64,000 nucleotides of DNA, taken from positions 248,001 through 312,000 of the forward strand of contig NZ_NISY01000013.1 of NCBI RefSeq assembly GCF_007595705.1, in the 5' to 3' direction. This document shows positions 52,122 through 60,727 of this stretch, in pieces (positions within the stretch are counted from its first letter, which is position 1; every line of letters starts with the position of its first letter). A program made the position numbers and the translations under genes. The notes beneath the pieces were generated by a model. That model was not told where the DNA came from. It was given only the letters and a program-made list of their open reading frames with translations, and did not search any database. The stretch comes from Streptomyces sp. SAJ15. Its GTDB lineage: Bacteria > Actinomycetota > Actinomycetes > Streptomycetales > Streptomycetaceae.

Positions 52122-54635
52122 TTACAGCTGGCCCACGTCGGTGACCCGGACCACCGCGCGGCCCTCCTCGTCGGAGGCCGCGAGATCCACCTCGGCGGAG
52201 ATGCCCCAGTCGTGGTCGCCGTTGGGGTCGGCGAAGGTCTGGCGCACCCGCCACAGGCCGTGCTCCGGGTCCTCCTCGATCCGCAGCAGCTTGGGCCCGC
52301 GGGCGTCGGGGCCGGTGCCCAGGTCCTCGTACTCGTCCCAGTAGGCGTCCATGGCCTCGGCCCACCGGGCTTCGTCCCAGCCCGCCTCCTCGTCCATCTC
52401 GCCGAGCTCCCGGACGTCGTCCAGGGCGGCCAGCTCCACCCGGCGGAACATCGCGTTGCGCACCAGCACCCGGAAGGCGCGGGCGTTCGCGGTGACCGGC
52501 TTGACCTGGTCGGCGCGCTCCTGGGCCTCCTCGGCCGACTCCTCCTCCGGGTTGGCCAACTGCTCCCACTCGTCCAACAGACTGGAGTCGACCTGCCGGA
52601 CCATCTCGCCCAGCCAGGCGATCAGGTCCTCGAAGTCATCGGACTTCAGGTCGTCGGGAACGGTGTTCTCCAGGGCCTTGTAGGCGCTGGCGAGGTAGCG
52701 CAGCACGATGCCCTCGGTCCGCGCCAGGTCGTAGAAGGACGTGAACTCGGTGAAGGTCATCGCCCGCTCGTACATGTCCCGGATGACCGACTTGGGCGAC
52801 AGCGGGTGGTCGCCGACCCACGGGTGGCTCTTCCGGTACAGCCCGTAGGCGTGCAGCAGCAGCTCCTCCAGCGGCTTGGGGTAGCTGATCTCCTGCAGCC
52901 GCTCCATCCGCTCCTCGTACTCGACGCCGTCGGCCTTCATCGCGGCCACCGCCTCGCCGCGGGCCTTGTTCTCCTGCGCGGCCAGGATCTGCCGGGGGTC
53001 GTCCAGCGTCGACTCGACGACCGAGACCATGTCCAGGGCGTACGACGGCGACTCGGGGTCCAACAACTCGAAGGCGGCGAGGGCGAAGGTGGACAGCGGC
53101 TGGTTCAGCGCGAAGTTCTGCTGGAGGTCCACCGTCAGCCGCACCCGGCGGCCCTCGGCGTCCGGCTCGTCCAGCCGCTCCACGACCCCGCCGTCCAGCA
53201 GCGAGCGGTAGATCGCGATGGCGCGGCGGATGTGGCGCAGCTGGTTCTTGCGCGGCTCGTGGTTGTCCTCCAGGAGCCGGCGCATCGCCTCGAAGGCGTC
53301 GCCGGGCCGGGCGATGACCGACAGCAGCATGGCGTGGGTGACCTGGAAGCGCGAGGTGAGCGGCTCCGGCTCGGAGGCGATGAGCTTCTCGAAGGTGTTC
53401 TGGCCCCAGTTGACGAAGCCCTCGGGGGCCTTCTTGCGGACCACCTTGCGGCGCTTCTTCGGGTCGTCCCCGGCCTTGGCGAGGGCCTTCTCGTTCTCGA
53501 TGACGTGCTCGGGCGCCTGCGCGACCACGAAGCCGGCGGTGTCGAAGCCGGCCCGTCCGGCGCGGCCCGCGATCTGGTGGAACTCCCGCGCCCGGAGCGT
53601 CCGCACCCGCTGCCCGTCGTACTTGGTCAGCGCGGTGAACAGCACCGTGCGGATCGGCACGTTCACGCCCACGCCCAGGGTGTCGGTGCCGCAGATGACC
53701 TTGAGCAGGCCGGCCTGGGCCAGCTTCTCCACCAGCCGACGGTACTTGGGCAGCATGCCCGCGTGGTGCACCCCGATGCCGTGCCGGACGTAACGGGACA
53801 GGTTGCGTCCGAACTTGGTGGTGAAGCGGAAGTTGCCGATCAGCGCCGCGATCTCGTCCTTCTCGGCGCGGGTGCACATGTTGATGCTCATCAGCGCCTG
53901 GGCCCGCTCCACCGCCGCGGCCTGGGTGAAGTGCACGATGTAGACGGGCGCCTGTCGGGTCTCCAGGAGCTCGGTGAGGGTGTCCGTCATCGGCGTCGTA
54001 CGGTACTCGTAGCTCAGCGGCACCGGCCGGGTCGCGGACCGTACGACGGCCGTGGGCCGCCCGGTGCGCCGGGTCAGGTCCTCCTCGAACCGCGTCACGT
54101 CGCCGAGCGTCGCCGACATCAGGACGAACTGCGCCTGCGGCAGCTCGAGCAGCGGGATCTGCCAGGCCCAGCCCCGGTCCGGCTCGGCGTAGAAGTGGAA
54201 CTCGTCCATCACCACCTGGCCGATGTCGGCGTCCCTGCCGTCCCGCAGGGCGATGGAGGCCAGCACCTCGGCGGTGCAGCAGATCACCGGGGCGTCCGCG
54301 TTGACCGACGCGTCGCCGGTGAGCATGCCGACGTTCTCCGTGCCGAACACCTTGCACAGCTCGAAGAACTTCTCCGAGACCAGGGCCTTGATCGGCGCGG
54401 TGTAGAAGGTGACCTGGTCGTTGGCGAGCGCGGTGAAGTGGGCGCCCGCCGCCACCAGGCTCTTTCCGGAGCCGGTGGGCGTCGACAGGATGACGTTCGC
54501 GCCGGACACCACCTCGATCAGTGCTTCCTCCTGGGCGGGGTAGAGCGAGATGCCCCGCCCCTCGACCCAGGTCGAGAACGCCTCAAACAGCGCATCGGGG
54601 TCGGCGTCGCTCGGCAGCTGATCAATAAGAGTCAC
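52122..54635 (-). CDS. Ski2/Mtr4-like DEAD/DEAH helicase (DUF3516-type C-terminus)
   Basis: 837 residues. The helicase core has STPTGSGKSL (Walker A), VMDEFHFYAEPD as motif II, LMSATLGD as motif III, and IAGRAGRAGFDTAGFVVAQA as motif VI. The long C-terminal part (from about residue 420) matches the actinobacterial DUF3516 type as I recall it. Related proteins unwind RNA or RNA-DNA hybrids; a role in RNA turnover is likely. GTG 54635 opens with TLIDQLPSDADPDALF. It is divergent from the membrane hydrolase-like gene. Confidence 0.92.
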   Translation of the reverse strand: MTLIDQLPSDADPDALFEAFSTWVEGRGISLYPAQEEALIEVVSGANVILSTPTGSGKSLVAAGAHFTALANDQVTFYTAPIKALVSEKFFELCKVFGTENVGMLTGDASVNADAPVICCTAEVLASIALRDGRDADIGQVVMDEFHFYAEPDRGWAWQIPLLELPQAQFVLMSATLGDVTRFEEDLTRRTGRPTAVVRSATRPVPLSYEYRTTPMTDTLTELLETRQAPVYIVHFTQAAAVERAQALMSINMCTRAEKDEIAALIGNFRFTTKFGRNLSRYVRHGIGVHHAGMLPKYRRLVEKLAQAGLLKVICGTDTLGVGVNVPIRTVLFTALTKYDGQRVRTLRAREFHQIAGRAGRAGFDTAGFVVAQAPEHVIENEKALAKAGDDPKKRRKVVRKKAPEGFVNWGQNTFEKLIASEPEPLTSRFQVTHAMLLSVIARPGDAFEAMRRLLEDNHEPRKNQLRHIRRAIAIYRSLLDGGVVERLDEPDAEGRRVRLTVDLQQNFALNQPLSTFALAAFELLDPESPSYALDMVSVVESTLDDPRQILAAQENKARGEAVAAMKADGVEYEERMERLQEISYPKPLEELLLHAYGLYRKSHPWVGDHPLSPKSVIRDMYERAMTFTEFTSFYDLARTEGIVLRYLASAYKALENTVPDDLKSDDFEDLIAWLGEMVRQVDSSLLDEWEQLANPEEESAEEAQERADQVKPVTANARAFRVLVRNAMFRRVELAALDDVRELGEMDEEAGWDEARWAEAMDAYWDEYEDLGTGPDARGPKLLRIEEDPEHGLWRVRQTFADPNGDHDWGISAEVDLAASDEEGRAVVRVTDVGQL

Positions 54636-54770
54636 CCCCCTATACTGCCTGGTTTCCCGCGCGAGCCGGGAACCGGCTGTGCTGAGGAAGATCGTCCACA
54701 GCTAGGGTGGTCGGGCCGATCAGACCAACTCCCGCGCGGAAGCGGGCACGAACAGGGGCGGGGCACGACG

Positions 54771-55556
54771 ATGATGGGACCGGCGCACTCACTGTCCGGG
54801 GCGGCTGCCTGGCTGGGGGTGGGGGCGGCGACCGCGGCGGCCGGCCATGCGATGCCCTGGCCGGTGCTGGTCGTCGGCACCCTGATCTGTGCCGGGGCCG
54901 CGCTCGCCCCCGACCTGGACCACAAGGCCGCGACGATATCCCGCGCCTTCGGCCCGATCTCCCGCACCCTGTGCGAGGTCACGGACAAGCTGTCGCACGC
55001 CGTCTACAAGGCGACCAAGACACAGAGCGACCCACGGCGCTCCGGCGGCCACCGCACGCTCACCCACACCTGGGTGTGGGCGGTGCTGATCGGCGCGGGC
55101 GCCTCCGCGCTCGCCGTGGCCGGGGGCCGCTGGGCGGTGCTGGGCATCCTCTTCGTCCACATGGTGCTCGCCGTGGAGGGGCTGCTGTGGCGGGCCGCCC
55201 GGGTCTCCAGCGACGTCCTGGTCTGGCTGCTCGGCGCGACCAGCGCCTGGCTGCTCGCCGAGATCCTCAACAAGCCGGGCAACGGCTCGGACTGGCTGTT
55301 CGACGGCCAGCCGTACCTGTGGCTGGGCCTGCCCATCGTGCTGGGCGCGCTCGTACACGACATCGGGGACGCGCTGACCGTCTCCGGCTGCCCGATCCTG
55401 TGGCCCATCCCGATCGGCCGCAAGCGCTGGTACCCGGTGGGCCCGCCCCGCGGAATGCGCTTCCGCGCCGGGAGCTGGGTCGAGCTGAAGGTGCTGATGC
55501 CGGCCTTCATGGTCCTGGGCGGCCTCGGCGGGCTGGGCGCCCTCAACGTGATCTGA
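54771..55556 (+). CDS. Membrane-bound metal-dependent hydrolase-like protein (DUF457/YdjM type)
   Basis: 261 residues with four to five membrane segments. The family's metal-binding signatures are all present: HSLSGAAAWLG at the start, ALAPDLDHKAATIS, and GGHRTLTHTWVWAVLI. Members are inner-membrane proteins of uncertain reaction. The long loop between the second and third helices is charged (KLSHAVYKATKTQSDPRRSG). ATG 54771 is followed by a second ATG; either could be used. A 20-bp hairpin follows the stop. Confidence 0.85.
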   Translation: MMGPAHSLSGAAAWLGVGAATAAAGHAMPWPVLVVGTLICAGAALAPDLDHKAATISRAFGPISRTLCEVTDKLSHAVYKATKTQSDPRRSGGHRTLTHTWVWAVLIGAGASALAVAGGRWAVLGILFVHMVLAVEGLLWRAARVSSDVLVWLLGATSAWLLAEILNKPGNGSDWLFDGQPYLWLGLPIVLGALVHDIGDALTVSGCPILWPIPIGRKRWYPVGPPRGMRFRAGSWVELKVLMPAFMVLGGLGGLGALNVI

Positions 55557-55619
55557 ACCGATCGGCGCGGCCTTTGGCGGGCGCCGGTCGGCGCGGCCCT
55601 CAGCGGGCCGCCGCCCCCT

Positions 55620-55666
55620 CGACGACCGACTCTCACCCTGAGGTCTAGGGTGAGAGTCGGTCGTCG
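55620..55666. terminator. Perfect 20-bp hairpin between convergent genes
   Basis: The arm at 55620-55639 pairs without mismatch with 55647-55666 around the loop GAGGTCT. The core is ACTCTCACCCT and its complement. It lies between convergent stops at 55556 (plus) and 55736 (minus) and should work in both directions. Confidence 0.9.
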
Positions 55667-55735
55667 TATGGTGACCTGGCGCACACGCCGACCCGCGCCG
55701 CGCGAGGCGCCGTCGCGCGGCGGTCGCCACGGTCG

Positions 55736-57517
55736 CTACCGGTGCCAGGAGCGCCACAGCGCCGCGTACGCCCCACCCGCAGCGACCAGTTCGTCGTGGC
55801 TGCCCAACTCGCTGATCCGGCCGTCCTCCACCACCGCGATCACATCCGCGTCATGGGCGGTGTGCAGCCGGTGCGCGATGGCGACCACCGTCCGCCCCTC
55901 CAGCACCCGGGCCAGCGAACGCTCCAGGTGGCGGGCCGCGCGCGGGTCGAGCAGGGACGTGGCCTCGTCCAGGATCAACGTGTGGGGGTCGGCGAGCACC
56001 AGCCGGGCCAGCGCGATCTGCTGCGCCTGCGCCGGGGACAGCGCCAGGCCGCCCGAGCCCACCTCCGTGTCCAGCCCGTCCGCGAGCCCCCGTGCCCAGG
56101 CGTCCGCGTCCACCGCGGCGAGCGCCGCCCACAGCTCCGCGTCCCGGGCGGAGGCGCGCGCCAGCAGCAGGTTGTCGCGCAGCGAGCCCACGAAGACATG
56201 GTGCTCCTGGTTGACCAGCGCCACATGCTCGCGCACCCGCTCCGCGGGCATCCGGGCCAGCGCCGCGCCGCCCAGCGTGACCTCGCCCGTCCGGGGCGCG
56301 TAGATCCCCGCGATCAGTCGGCCCAGTGTCGACTTGCCCGCCCCGGACGGCCCCACGAGGGCCATCCGGGTCCCCGGCCGCACCCGCAGGGTGATCCCGC
56401 GCAGCACATCGCTGTCGGCCCGGTAGCCGAACCGCACCGCGTCCGCCCGGACGTCCCGACCCGCGGGCGCGTCCGCGGTGTCGTCGACGGTCGTGTCGAT
56501 CTCGCGCACCCCGACCAGCCGGGCCAGCGACACCTGGGCGACCTGGAGCTCGTCGTACCAGCGCAGGACCAGCCCGACCGGCTCCGCCAGCATCTGCGCC
56601 AGCAGCGCCCCGGTCGTCAGCTCGCCGACCGACATCCAGCCCTGGAGCACGCACGCGCCGCCGATCATCAGCACCGAGCCGGTGATCAGGGTGTAGGTCG
56701 TGTTGATCACCGGGAAGAGGACGGTACGCAGCCAGAGGGTGTACCGCTCCCATCGGGTCCATTCATGGATCCGATGGTCGGAGAGCGCCACACGGCGCTC
56801 TCCCAGCCGGTGCGCCTCGACGGTCCGCCCGGCGTCCACGGTCTCGGTCAGCGCCGCGGCGACCGCCGCGTACCCGGCCGCCTCCGAGCGGTAGGCGCTC
56901 GGCGCGCGGCGGAAGTACCAGCGGCAGCCGATCAACAGCACCGGCAGCGCGACCAGCACGGCGAGGCCGAGCGGCGGCGCGGTCGCGGTCAGCGCGCCCA
57001 GCAGCAGACCGGCCCACACCACGCCGATCGACAGCTGCGGCACCGCCTCGCGCATCGCCTCCGACAGCCGGTCGACGTCGGTGGTGATCCGGGAGAGCAG
57101 GTCTCCCGTGCCGGCCCGTTCCAGCACGCTCGGCGGCAGCCGCACCGAACGGACAAGGAAGTCCTCCCGCAGGTCCGCCAGCATCCGCTCGCCCAACATC
57201 GCGCCGCGCAGCCGCACCTCCCGCACGAAGACGGTCTGGACGGCGAGCGCCACCGCGAACAGCGACAGGGTGCGCCCCAGATGGAGGTCCTCGGCGCCCC
57301 GCGACACGTCCTCGACCAGGCCGCCCAGCAGATACGGACCGACCATGGAGGCGAGCACCGCGGCGGTGTTCACCGCCAGCAGCGCCAGGAACGCGGCGCG
57401 GTGACGGCGCAACAGCTCACGCACATAGCCGCGGACGGTCGCCGGCCCGCCGACCGGAAGGGTCGCCGCCGACTCCGACGCGGCGGGGTCGAACTCCGGG
57501 GGTGCCACGCCGATCAT
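55736..57517 (-). CDS. ABC exporter half, ATP-competent Walker A subunit
   Basis: 593 residues: six membrane segments (about 30-330), then a nucleotide-binding domain. Walker A is intact (GPSGAGKST, Lys395), as are Walker B with the catalytic glutamate (LILDEATSLLD) and the switch histidine (IAHRLHT). The signature motif is changed to LSPAQ instead of LSGGQ. ATG 57517 overlaps the stop of the partner gene (ATGA, 57514-57517). Together they form a heterodimeric exporter with one normal and one degenerate ATP site. The cargo is unknown. Confidence 0.93.
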   Translation of the reverse strand: MIGVAPPEFDPAASESAATLPVGGPATVRGYVRELLRRHRAAFLALLAVNTAAVLASMVGPYLLGGLVEDVSRGAEDLHLGRTLSLFAVALAVQTVFVREVRLRGAMLGERMLADLREDFLVRSVRLPPSVLERAGTGDLLSRITTDVDRLSEAMREAVPQLSIGVVWAGLLLGALTATAPPLGLAVLVALPVLLIGCRWYFRRAPSAYRSEAAGYAAVAAALTETVDAGRTVEAHRLGERRVALSDHRIHEWTRWERYTLWLRTVLFPVINTTYTLITGSVLMIGGACVLQGWMSVGELTTGALLAQMLAEPVGLVLRWYDELQVAQVSLARLVGVREIDTTVDDTADAPAGRDVRADAVRFGYRADSDVLRGITLRVRPGTRMALVGPSGAGKSTLGRLIAGIYAPRTGEVTLGGAALARMPAERVREHVALVNQEHHVFVGSLRDNLLLARASARDAELWAALAAVDADAWARGLADGLDTEVGSGGLALSPAQAQQIALARLVLADPHTLILDEATSLLDPRAARHLERSLARVLEGRTVVAIAHRLHTAHDADVIAVVEDGRISELGSHDELVAAGGAYAALWRSWHR

Positions 57518-59511
57518 GCCGACTCCTCCACGCGCTCCCTGCCGCCCGGTTCCAGGTCGGTGGGCGGCATGCCGTTCCGTTCCCTGTCGCCTGGTTCCGT
57601 GCTGGTGGGCGGCACGCCGTTCCGTTCCCCGTCGTCCGACTCCAGGTCGCCGCGGATCGTGGGCCGCCCCACACCGTTCCGCTCGCCCCGTTCGGCGTCG
57701 GTCTCCCGGGTGACCACCGCCTGGTACGCGGGGTCGGCGCGCAGCAGCTCGCGGTGGGTCCCGGCCGCCACCGCCGTGCCGTCCCGCACGAACACCACCC
57801 GATCGGCCCGGTCCAGCAGCAGCGGGCTGGAGGTGAAGACGACGGTGGTGCGGCCGCGCCTCAGCCGCCGCAGCCCGTCCGCGATCCGCGCCTCGGTGTG
57901 CGAATCCACCGCCGACGTCGGCTCGTCGAGCACCAACACCTCGGGGTCGGTCACCAGCGAGCGGGCCAGCGCCAGCCGCTGTCGCTGGCCGCCGGAGAGC
58001 GACCGGCCGCGCTCGGTGAGCCGCGCGGCCATCGGGTCGCCCGGCCGCCCGTCCGATGTCGGCACGGTCCGCGCGAGCGCGGCGAGCACATCGCCGCACT
58101 GCGCCGCCTCCAGGGCCGCGGACGCCGTGACCGCCCCCGAGGCGGGCACGTCGAACAGCTCGGCCAGGGTGCCCGACAGCAGCGTCGGATCCTTGTCCTG
58201 GACCAGCACCGCGGCACGGGCCGCCGACAGCGGCACCTCGTCCAGGGCGACGCCGCCGAGCAGCGGAGAGGGAGAGGCGGCCGATCCGGCCGGCCCCTCG
58301 GGCGTCGCCGACCGCCGGTCCGGTCCGGCCTCCTCGGCCGGGTGCCCGCCGAGGCGCTCGGCCAGCCGCCCGGCCGCGTCCGGATCGCCGCACACCACCG
58401 CGGTCAGCCGCCCGGCCGGCACCAGGAGGTCGCTCACCGGGTCGTACAGATCGCCGCCGAGCGGCTCGCCGACCCCGCCGCGCCCGCACCCCGGGGCGGC
58501 CTCGGCCGCGGCCGTGCCGCGTCGCAGCGCCAGCACCCGCGCCGCGCGGCGGGCGGAGGGCCGGGAGAAGGAGTACGCCATGGCGATCTCCTCCACCGTC
58601 CGCAGCGGCACCAGCAGGAAGGTGACCGCGGCGTAGACGGTGACCAGTTCGCCGACCTCGATCCGGCCGTCTTGGGCCAGCACGGCCCCGTACCCGACGA
58701 CGCCGATCAACAGCAGCCCCGGCAACACCACCTGGACCGCCGCGATGAGCGCCCACATCCGGGCGCTGCGCACCGCCGCCTCCCGCACCTGCTGGGACGC
58801 CCGCCGGTACCGCTGGAGGAACAGTTCCTCGCCGCCGATGCCCCGCAGCACCCGCAACCCGGCGACGGTGTCCGCGGCGAGCTCGGTGGCCCGGCCGGCC
58901 TTCTCGCGCTGCTCGTCGGCCCGGCGGGTGGCACGCGGCAGCAGCGGCAGCACGGCCAGCGCCAGGACCGGTATGCCGACGGCCACCACACCACCCAGGG
59001 CGGGCTGGTAGAGCACCAGGGCCACGCACACCCCGATGGTGGTGAGGAAGGCGGCGGTGAACCGGGAGAGCGCCTCCACGAACCAGCCGATCTTCTCCAC
59101 ATCGCTGGTGGACACGGCGACGACCTCGCCCGCCGCCACCTGTCGGGTCAACGAGGCCCCCAGCTCGGCCGTCTTGCGTGACAGCAGCTGTTGGACCCGC
59201 GCGGCGGCCGTGATCCAGTTGGTGACGGCGGCCCGGTGCAACATGGCGTCGCCCAGCGCGGAGAGCGCGCCGAGCAGCAACAGCAGCCCGCCGGCGAGCG
59301 CGAGGCGGGCGCCCGAGCGGTCCACCACGGCCTGCACCGCCAGTCCGACCGCGATCGGGAACGACGCCACGGACGTCAGGTGCAGCAGGCCCCACAGCAG
59401 CGCGCGGAGCTGGCCGCCCAACTGCCGCCGGCCCAGCCAGAGCAGAAAACGCGGTCCGGACCGTACGTCGGGCAGGCCGGGGTCGGGGTACGGAAGATCG
59501 CGAATCTGCAT
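57514..59511 (-). CDS. ABC exporter half with degenerate ATP site and C-terminal repeats
   Basis: 665 residues: six membrane segments (about 35-320) and a nucleotide-binding domain. Its signature LSGGQRQRLALARS and Walker B VLVLDEPTSAVD are normal, but the Walker A is replaced by GDPDAAGRL, with Arg382 where lysine is expected, and the switch histidine is serine (FTSSPL). The C-terminus carries 15-residue repeats near ERNGVPPTSTEPGDR. It complements the partner, whose Walker A is intact and signature degenerate, so one composite ATP site is complete. ATG 59511 has a weak ribosome site. Confidence 0.92.
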   Translation of the reverse strand: MQIRDLPYPDPGLPDVRSGPRFLLWLGRRQLGGQLRALLWGLLHLTSVASFPIAVGLAVQAVVDRSGARLALAGGLLLLLGALSALGDAMLHRAAVTNWITAAARVQQLLSRKTAELGASLTRQVAAGEVVAVSTSDVEKIGWFVEALSRFTAAFLTTIGVCVALVLYQPALGGVVAVGIPVLALAVLPLLPRATRRADEQREKAGRATELAADTVAGLRVLRGIGGEELFLQRYRRASQQVREAAVRSARMWALIAAVQVVLPGLLLIGVVGYGAVLAQDGRIEVGELVTVYAAVTFLLVPLRTVEEIAMAYSFSRPSARRAARVLALRRGTAAAEAAPGCGRGGVGEPLGGDLYDPVSDLLVPAGRLTAVVCGDPDAAGRLAERLGGHPAEEAGPDRRSATPEGPAGSAASPSPLLGGVALDEVPLSAARAAVLVQDKDPTLLSGTLAELFDVPASGAVTASAALEAAQCGDVLAALARTVPTSDGRPGDPMAARLTERGRSLSGGQRQRLALARSLVTDPEVLVLDEPTSAVDSHTEARIADGLRRLRRGRTTVVFTSSPLLLDRADRVVFVRDGTAVAAGTHRELLRADPAYQAVVTRETDAERGERNGVGRPTIRGDLESDDGERNGVPPTSTEPGDRERNGMPPTDLEPGGRERVEESA
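57549..57638. repeat. Two 45-bp tandem repeats in the ABC exporter C-terminus
   Basis: Copies at 57549-57593 and 57594-57638, each starting GTTCC and ending in the GTCG-CTG/CCG block, with a third diverged copy to 57685. Each encodes 15 residues of the form ERNG(V/M)PPT..EPG.R on the minus strand. Confidence 0.85.
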
Positions 59512-59773
59512 GACGTCCCAGGGCTCGCGGGGGAACGGGATGACGGGCGGAGACGGTGAAGAGGACGGAGGCGCGGGCGGCGAGGTGCGGAAGTGGGGCC
59601 GGTGGGCTGCTCGTAGCGCGGCTCGGCGGACGGGACGACTCGGGCAGCGGAGGGCGGAACGAGGGAACGGTGAAAGGTTCGCCGCACGGCGCGTCGGAGT
59701 TCAACTGGTTTTCCGTTCCGCGGTACGGCGCACTTCCCGGGTCACCTGCGCGTCCAGGGACCGGGGTGCGACG

Positions 59774-60592
59774 ATGGCGCGTATGGGAATCTCCGGCACC
59801 TTGTCCAGACGTACGGCCGCGCTGACCGTGGCGGCGGTGCTCCTGCTCGCCGGCTGCGGCGGCTCGGACCACGACGACGCTGACAGAGCCGGGGACAAGG
59901 CGAAGGGCGGAAGCGACGGGCGGGGCGCGCGGGACACCGTCGGCGACGGCGGCGGCCCGCGCGGCGGCTCCGCCAAGCAGCCCGCGAACCGGGCCTCGCC
60001 GCCCGCCGTGTCGACCCGCATCCCCGACGTGGGCGACACGCTGCACTCCCGCATTCCCGACCGCTCGCGGCAGGTCCTGGCCGTGTACGGAGAGGGCGAG
60101 AACTCCGCCCGGGCGACCGCAGTGCTCTATGTCAAGCGCGGCGAGAACTGGCATCGGGACCGGAGTTGGGCCGCGCACAACGGCCGGCGCGGCTGGACGG
60201 TCGACCACGAGGAGAACGATCTGCGCAGCCCCGTCGGCGTGTTCACACTCAGCGACGCGGGCGGGGTGCTGCCCGACCCCGGGGCCCGGCTCCCGTATGA
60301 CGCCGACGCCGCCTTCGCCGCGCCGCGGTACTGGCCGAAGACTTACTGGAACGACTTCGACTACGTCATCGCCATCGACTACAACCGGGTCCGCGGCACC
60401 TCGCCGCTCGACCCGACCAGACCCCGGGGGCAGCGTGAGGGCGGCGGCATCTGGCTCCATCTGGACCACGGCAGTGGCACCTCGGCCTGTGTGAGCCTCC
60501 CCAAGTCCGGCATGGAGTACCTGCTGAAGACGCTCGACCCCGAGCGGCACCCGGTCGTGGTGATGGGGGACAAGGCCCACCTCGCGGACTAG
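59774..60592 (+). CDS. L,D-transpeptidase (YkuD)-like lipoprotein
   Basis: 272 residues. The lipobox LLAGC gives lipidation at Cys28. A disordered Asp/Gly-rich linker follows (30-85). The C-terminal YkuD-like domain has LRSPVGVFTLSDAGG and GGIWLHLDHGSGTSACVSLP with His229, His232 and the candidate catalytic Cys239. The usual Gly-Cys-Arg triad is replaced by Ala-Cys-Val-Ser, so activity is uncertain. It would act on peptidoglycan outside the membrane. ATG 59774 was chosen; ATG 59783 is also possible. It is divergent from the ABC exporter. Confidence 0.82.
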   Translation: MARMGISGTLSRRTAALTVAAVLLLAGCGGSDHDDADRAGDKAKGGSDGRGARDTVGDGGGPRGGSAKQPANRASPPAVSTRIPDVGDTLHSRIPDRSRQVLAVYGEGENSARATAVLYVKRGENWHRDRSWAAHNGRRGWTVDHEENDLRSPVGVFTLSDAGGVLPDPGARLPYDADAAFAAPRYWPKTYWNDFDYVIAIDYNRVRGTSPLDPTRPRGQREGGGIWLHLDHGSGTSACVSLPKSGMEYLLKTLDPERHPVVVMGDKAHLAD

Positions 60593-60727
60593 GGCGGCCG
60601 GGCTCGCTCGCTGGGCCGAAGGCGGCGCCCAGCGGCGCCGCGACCACGCTCCCGGCAGCCGTCGGCGCGCGCTCGGGGTCCGGCCGGCCCGCGCCGACCG
60701 GACCCCGCCCCGCCGCCGTGTCCGCCG

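Noticed and set aside
48745..52569. A 1274-codon minus-strand open frame
   Set aside because: It runs antisense through the GAPDH gene. Only the LysE-type part ending at 48745 has domain support and a ribosome site.
51213..55556. A very long plus-strand open frame across tesB and the helicase
   Set aside because: It is the antisense shadow of two well-supported minus-strand genes. Only the last 261 codons (from 54771) form a recognisable protein.
55736..60580. A single 1614-codon open frame on the minus strand
   Set aside because: Only its last 593 codons are a real gene (the ABC exporter half). The rest is antisense to the YkuD-like lipoprotein gene and out of frame with the partner ABC gene.
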